A stretch of 64,000 nucleotides of DNA, taken from positions 1 to 64,000 of the forward strand of contig CAVYEG010000017.1 in NCBI GenBank assembly GCA_963767565.1, written 5' to 3'. The notes beneath the pieces were generated by a model. The model was not told where the DNA came from. It made no database searches and worked only from the letters and a program-made list of their open reading frames with translations. The position numbers were made by a program, and so were the translations under genes. The stretch is from Palsa-504 sp963767565 (GTDB lineage Bacteria; Actinomycetota; Actinomycetes; Streptosporangiales; Streptosporangiaceae). Numbering within the stretch: the stretch's first letter is position 1; each line of letters begins with the position of its first letter. Shown piece after piece: positions 60,439-64,000 of this stretch.

Positions 60439-61476
60439 GTGCCATCAAGCGGCAACGTAGCCGGTGGGGACGCGGGCCTGGCCGCGTCTGGTTCCGGTGC
60501 GGCGGGTCCCGGTCCGGCCGTTTCCAGTGCGGCGGGTCCCGGTCCGGCCGTTTCCAGTGCGGCGGGTCCCGGTCCGGCCGTTTCCAGTGCGGCGGCGATG
60601 GGGCGCGGGGTGCTGCGGGCCGGACTGGCGGCGGAGCGGTTCCAGCTGGCTCGGCACTCGCCGTCGGCACCGCTGGCGCCGTTCGTGGACTACTACTGGA
60701 TCGTCCGGTGGGACCTGCGCGGCCAGCCGTCGCACGAGCAGACGATCCTGCCGCACCCCAACGTGAACCTGGCCTTCGAGGCACCCGGAGCCGGGATCTA
60801 CGGCGTGGACCGGTCACTGTTCACGCGGCGGCTTTCCGGCCGGGGCCAGGCGCTGGGGGTGCGGTTCAGGCCGGGGTGCTTCCGGCCGTTCTGGCAGGCG
60901 CCGATCTCGCAGCTCAGCGACCGGGTGGTGCCTGCTACGAGAGTGTTCGGCCCGCTGGCGGAGAAGACGCGACAGGAGATCATCTGCGCCGACTGTGACG
61001 CCGATATGACGGCGCACGCCGAGTCGCTGCTGTACTCGGCGCTGCCGGACCGCGACCCGGTGGCCGAGCAGGCCGCGGACCTGGTGGCGCTGATCACGTC
61101 CTCTGCCTCGCTGCGCCGGGTGGACGAGCTGTCCGCCGCTTCCGGCTGGTCGGTGCGGAGCCTGCAGCGGCTGTTCGCCGACTACGTAGGCGTCAGCCCG
61201 AAGTGGGTGATGCGCCGGGCCCGGCTGCACGATGCCGCGGAGCGGGCCGACAGCGGCGACGTGGTCGACTGGGCCGCGCTGGCCTTTGACCTCGGCTACG
61301 CCGATCAGGCCCACTTGACCCGGGAGTTCACCACCACCATCGGGGTGCCGCCGACGCGTTACGCCGCCCCTCCCCCAGGCCGCGCCGTCATGGCGGCGGG
61401 CGCACAGGCGGCTGCGGCCTGGCAGGTTACGGCGGCCGACTTAGGCGGGCGGGCGCTTAGGCGGGCGGGCGCTTAG
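60439..61476 (+). CDS. AraC-family transcriptional regulator
   Basis: A regulator of about 345 residues. After a repeat-rich N-terminus (GPGPAVSSAA three times), the ligand-binding part has FVDYYWIVRWDLRG, PHPNVNLAFE and LGVRFRPGCFRPFW, typical of the DUF6597-containing AraC group. The C-terminal HTH (about 235-325) has RRVDELSAASGWSVRSLQRLFADYVG and VDWAALAFDLGYADQAHLTREF. GTG 60439 is the start used; ATG 60598 would drop the repeats. It may control the divergent TIGR03086 gene. The stop lies in a 69-bp duplicated sequence. Confidence 0.88.
   Translation: MPSSGNVAGGDAGLAASGSGAAGPGPAVSSAAGPGPAVSSAAGPGPAVSSAAAMGRGVLRAGLAAERFQLARHSPSAPLAPFVDYYWIVRWDLRGQPSHEQTILPHPNVNLAFEAPGAGIYGVDRSLFTRRLSGRGQALGVRFRPGCFRPFWQAPISQLSDRVVPATRVFGPLAEKTRQEIICADCDADMTAHAESLLYSALPDRDPVAEQAADLVALITSSASLRRVDELSAASGWSVRSLQRLFADYVGVSPKWVMRRARLHDAAERADSGDVVDWAALAFDLGYADQAHLTREFTTTIGVPPTRYAAPPPGRAVMAAGAQAAAAWQVTAADLGGRALRRAGA
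60499..60588 (+). repeat. 30-bp tandem repeat, 3 copies, in araC-type gene
   Basis: Three identical 30-bp units (at 60499, 60529 and 60559), with a partial fourth, encode GPGPAVSSAA three times. They lie before the conserved regulator domain and after the GTG start. Confidence 0.9.
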
Positions 61477-61543
61477 GCGGCTGCGGCCTGGCAGGTTACG
61501 GCGGCCGACTTAGACGGGCGGGCGCTTAGGCGGGCGGGCGCTT
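61406..61543. repeat. 69-bp tandem duplication spanning convergent gene ends
   Basis: 61406-61474 is repeated as 61475-61543 with one base change, and a third partial unit starts at 61544. Inside each unit GGCGGGCGCTTA occurs twice. The duplication holds the stop codon of the AraC gene and reaches that of the convergent DUF559-like gene, so both C-termini were shaped by it. Confidence 0.9.
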
Positions 61544-62525
61544 AGGCGGCTGCGGCGGCGGGCACGGTGCGCAGGTTGAGCGGCGGGCGGCCGCGAGCGG
61601 CGTCGAGGGTGCGCCGGATGTCCGCGATGACCTCGGCGGAGGCGGTGCGGATCTGTTTAGGCGTGAACCGGAGGATGATCATCTGGTGGGCGGCCATCCG
61701 GCGCCCGCGGGCCAGCGTGCTGGCGTGGTCCTCGGGAGATGTGTGCCATTCTTGTGAGTCCACTTCGACAACCACACCGAACTCGGGCCACCAGGCGTCG
61801 GGGCTGGCCACGAAGGTGCTGGCCGCGTAGACCATGGGGTTGAACAGCGGCAGGGGCAGGCCGGACTTGACCAGCAGGTCCTTCAGGTCCCCCTCCGCGG
61901 CCGACCGGATGCCTTCGGCCACGTCGGTCAGGGCCTCGCGCAGCAGGGCCGAGCCAACGCTCGGTCCGGCCTTGAGCTCCTCGTGCAGCTGCATGATCTC
62001 GCAGCTCCGGCGCTGTACGGCGTCGGCGACAACAGCCCGCACGTCCCGCAGGCTGTCCAGGTCGCGGGCGGCATCGGCGACGGCCCGCGCAGGCAGGGCA
62101 TACCGCAGCGGCCCGAACCGCCAGATCCGCTCCGGCAGCCGGGTAGTGCGATGAAGCCGGACGAACTCCGCGTCGCGCCGCCGGCGCGACGCGGGCATCA
62201 GGACGTCGATCTGCTCGGCGGCAGGCCCGCGGATACGGTGGTGGCTAAGAGCCGCCGGACCCGTGATCACGCTGGCCGGACCGGCGTAGAGCAACGCGGC
62301 CATTTCCTGCTGCACCCTGGTGGGCGTCCCGGTCGCGGCGATGTAGACGCCTGGCAGCAAGTTCTGCCAAGGGCCGCCGATGCGCAGCTGGTGCCTGAGC
62401 CCGTTTACGGTGATACCCGCCGCCAGCGCTTGACGGCGGGAAATCACATCTAGCTGGTTACCGAGGACCCGGTCGAGTGCATTCCGGTCGAGTGCATTCC
62501 GGTCGGGCGGCGCGATTCTGCTCAT
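61542..62525 (-). CDS. DUF559/AbiEi-like protein
   Basis: A 327-residue protein of a large actinobacterial family with an N-terminal AbiEi-like winged helix (VISRRQALAAGITVNGLRHQLRIG, GVYIAATG) and a C-terminal DUF559/Vsr-like nuclease fold (VVVEVDSQEWHTSPEDHASTLARGRRMAAHQMIILRFTPKQI, with acidic and basic residues in the expected order). Its role is unknown; the family is often annotated only as hypothetical or as type IV TA antitoxin-like. Near the start are two 15-bp repeats coding NALDR (62471-62500). ATG 62525. Confidence 0.8.
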   Translation of the reverse strand: MSRIAPPDRNALDRNALDRVLGNQLDVISRRQALAAGITVNGLRHQLRIGGPWQNLLPGVYIAATGTPTRVQQEMAALLYAGPASVITGPAALSHHRIRGPAAEQIDVLMPASRRRRDAEFVRLHRTTRLPERIWRFGPLRYALPARAVADAARDLDSLRDVRAVVADAVQRRSCEIMQLHEELKAGPSVGSALLREALTDVAEGIRSAAEGDLKDLLVKSGLPLPLFNPMVYAASTFVASPDAWWPEFGVVVEVDSQEWHTSPEDHASTLARGRRMAAHQMIILRFTPKQIRTASAEVIADIRRTLDAARGRPPLNLRTVPAAAAA

Positions 62526-62909
62526 GGATGCATCATGCGGGCGAGGACTGACAATAAGCCTTCCTGGAATGGCAATAAACTGGTACGAAAGTGGATTTTC
62601 TTCGTAAAGTCTCTGGGGACGTTACCCTCTGCAGGCGCTGGGGCGAACGACAGCAATGGACCATCGGTGTCGCTATAACAACAGCAATGGACCATCGGTG
62701 TTGCTGCTCCTGGGAGCAGGAGGCCGATGAGCTGTGACGAGGAGGAGTTACTGGGGTGTACGGGGGTCATGGGGCGGGAGAGCAAGGTTAGCGGCGCGGA
62801 ACGGGCCGGCAGCGGCGCGGTCCGGGATAGCTTGCGGGTCCGGGATAGCTTGCGGGTCCGGGGTAGCTTGCGGGGCCGGGGCCGGGACCGGCTGGGTGGT
62901 GGGGGTGGG
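62526..62909. repeat. Intergenic repeats between rnj and the DUF559-like gene
   Basis: No gene seen. Two exact 21-bp copies of a sequence beginning ACAGCAATGGACCATCGG lie at 62650-62670 and 62681-62701; each can fold on ATGG-A-CCAT. Further right, 62820-62873 has three 18-bp units of GTCCGGGATAGCTTGCGG (one with a change) and a partial fourth. It follows the rnj stop on the minus strand, so it might be part of its 3' end or the promoter of the next gene. Confidence 0.75.
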
Positions 62910-64000
62910 CTAGGCCTCGATGACGACGGGGATGATCATGGGGCGGCGGCGGTAGTTGTCGCTGACCCATTTGCCGATGATGCGGCGGGCGAGCTGGCTG
63001 ATCTGGTGGGCGTCGCTGATGCCGTCGGCGGCGGCTAGGCCCAGCGCTTCCTCGATCTTCGGGAGCACCTCGCCGAACGCGGCGTCGTCGATGCCTGCGC
63101 CGCGGGCCTGGATGGCGGGACCGGCCACCAGCTTGCCCGAGCTGGCGTCGACCACGATGACAACCGACACGAAGCCTTCGTCGCCCAGGATCCGGCGGTC
63201 CTTGAGCTGAGACTCGGTGACCTCGCCGACGGTGAGCCCGTCGACGTAGACGTACCCGCAGGGCACCGCGCCGGTCACGCTGGCCTGCCCGTCGATCAGG
63301 TCGACGACCACGCCGTCCTCGGCGATCACGATGTTGCCGTCGGGGACACCGGACAGCGAGGCCAGCCGGGCGTGGGCGCGCAGGTGCCGCCACTCGCCGT
63401 GCACCGGCATGAAGTTGCGCGGCCGGACCAGGTTGAGCACGTAGAGCAGCTCGCCCGCCGGGGCGTGGCCGGACACGTGCACCAGGGCCGAGCCCTTGTG
63501 CACGACGCGCGCGCCGAGCCGGGTCAGGCCGTTGATGACCCGGTAGACAGCGGTCTCGTTGCCCGGGATCAGCGACGAGGCCAGGATGACCGTGTCCCCG
63601 GCCGCGATCCGGATCGGGTGGTCACGGCCGGCCATCCGGGACAGCGCGGACATCGGCTCGCCCTGCGAGCCGGTGGAGATCAGTACCACGTCGCCGGGCG
63701 GCATCTCCTCAGCTTCGCGCAGGTCGACCAGGATGCCGCCGGGAACGTGAAGGTAGCCGAGGTCACGGGCGACGCCCATGTTCCGCACCATGGAGCGGCC
63801 GACGAAGGCGACCTTGCGCCGGTGCTTGACCGCCGCGTTGAGCACCTGCTGAACCCGGTGCACGTGCGAGGCGAAACAGGCCACGATGATGCGGTGCTCG
63901 GTATTCGCGAAGATCTCGTCGAGGACCGGCGCGATGTCGCGCTCCGAGGTCACCACGCCGGGGACTTCGGCGTTGGTGGAATCGGCCATCAGCAGGTCGA
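62910..64000 (-). CDS. rnj: Ribonuclease J, 5' end outside window
   Basis: The last 363 residues of a beta-CASP metallo-beta-lactamase ribonuclease. The visible part begins VDLLMADSTNAEVPG and has SGSERD-type TSERDIAPVLDEIFA, VACFASHVHRVQQVL, VLISTGSQGEPMSALSRMA, HVSGHAPAGELLYVL and FMPVHGEWRHL. The C-terminal domain ends RRPMIIPVVIEA. The N-terminal metal-binding motif HxHxDH is outside the window. It processes and degrades RNA; in actinomycetes it works with RNase E. It is usually found near dapA, which would be further right. Confidence 0.95.
   Translation of the reverse strand, partial: DLLMADSTNAEVPGVVTSERDIAPVLDEIFANTEHRIIVACFASHVHRVQQVLNAAVKHRRKVAFVGRSMVRNMGVARDLGYLHVPGGILVDLREAEEMPPGDVVLISTGSQGEPMSALSRMAGRDHPIRIAAGDTVILASSLIPGNETAVYRVINGLTRLGARVVHKGSALVHVSGHAPAGELLYVLNLVRPRNFMPVHGEWRHLRAHARLASLSGVPDGNIVIAEDGVVVDLIDGQASVTGAVPCGYVYVDGLTVGEVTESQLKDRRILGDEGFVSVVIVVDASSGKLVAGPAIQARGAGIDDAAFGEVLPKIEEALGLAAADGISDAHQISQLARRIIGKWVSDNYRRRPMIIPVVIEA

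Overview
The window is very GC-rich DNA from an actinomycete (Actinomycetota). The coding sequences have a strongly GC-biased third codon position, GTG starts and 1- or 4-base stop/start overlaps are common, and the right end carries the block rnj ... ftsK - rodZ - rimO - pgsA - cinA(PncC) - clgR, a gene order I know from Streptomyces and its relatives. I cannot place it at family level from sequence alone; a Streptosporangiales-like organism is a guess. No rRNA, tRNA or CRISPR array was seen.

Left part (1-13 kb): an accessory stretch. It holds a serine recombinase with an extra C-terminal domain coupled to an AbiEii-type nucleotidyltransferase (cut by the window), a MazEF-like toxin-antitoxin pair, a lipoprotein, a full-length Lhr-family helicase, a DUF4282 membrane protein, a NACHT NTPase with a membrane C-terminus, a DUF6918 protein and a Clp N-domain protein. 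From 13.2 to 16 kb lies a YtrA-type GntR regulator with an ABC exporter. Its promoter predicts a leaderless mRNA and has operator-like palindromes upstream.

Middle part (17-29 kb): a divergent cell-wall recycling locus. AnmK, an RpiR/MurR regulator and a BadF-type sugar kinase read leftward. MurQ, then a five-gene oligopeptide ABC importer and a serine hydrolase, read rightward. The last importer ATPase is joined in frame to a GNAT acetyltransferase domain. The likely logic is import of muropeptides, phosphorylation of anhydroMurNAc and amino sugars, and MurQ cleavage of the lactyl ether. From 29 to 34 kb come an orphan VapC beside a broken VapB, TenA, an ArsR regulator on a perfect operator, a cyclase-family hydrolase, and a sensor-kinase-like ATPase preceded by a 41-residue ORF.

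34-47 kb: an APC amino-acid permease, two tandem paralogous STAND NTPases with TPR tails, then a ROK regulator divergent from a das-like sugar importer (binding protein and two permeases) and a GH3 beta-N-acetylglucosaminidase. A perfect 17-bp palindrome lies between the regulator and the importer. This second amino-sugar locus complements the recycling locus.

47-64 kb: a TetR/aldo-keto reductase pair with two operators, an ABC-2 type transporter, an Rrf2 regulator, the conserved clgR-cinA-pgsA-rimO-rodZ-ftsK block, a D-2-hydroxyacid dehydrogenase, a TIGR03086 protein, an AraC regulator, a DUF559/AbiEi-like protein and ribonuclease J (cut by the window).

Two features recur across the window. 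Short tandem repeats with periods divisible by three (15, 18, 21, 30, 69 bp) sit mostly inside protein termini and linkers. Several genes are interrupted by apparent single-base indels, which may be assembly errors or real decay.
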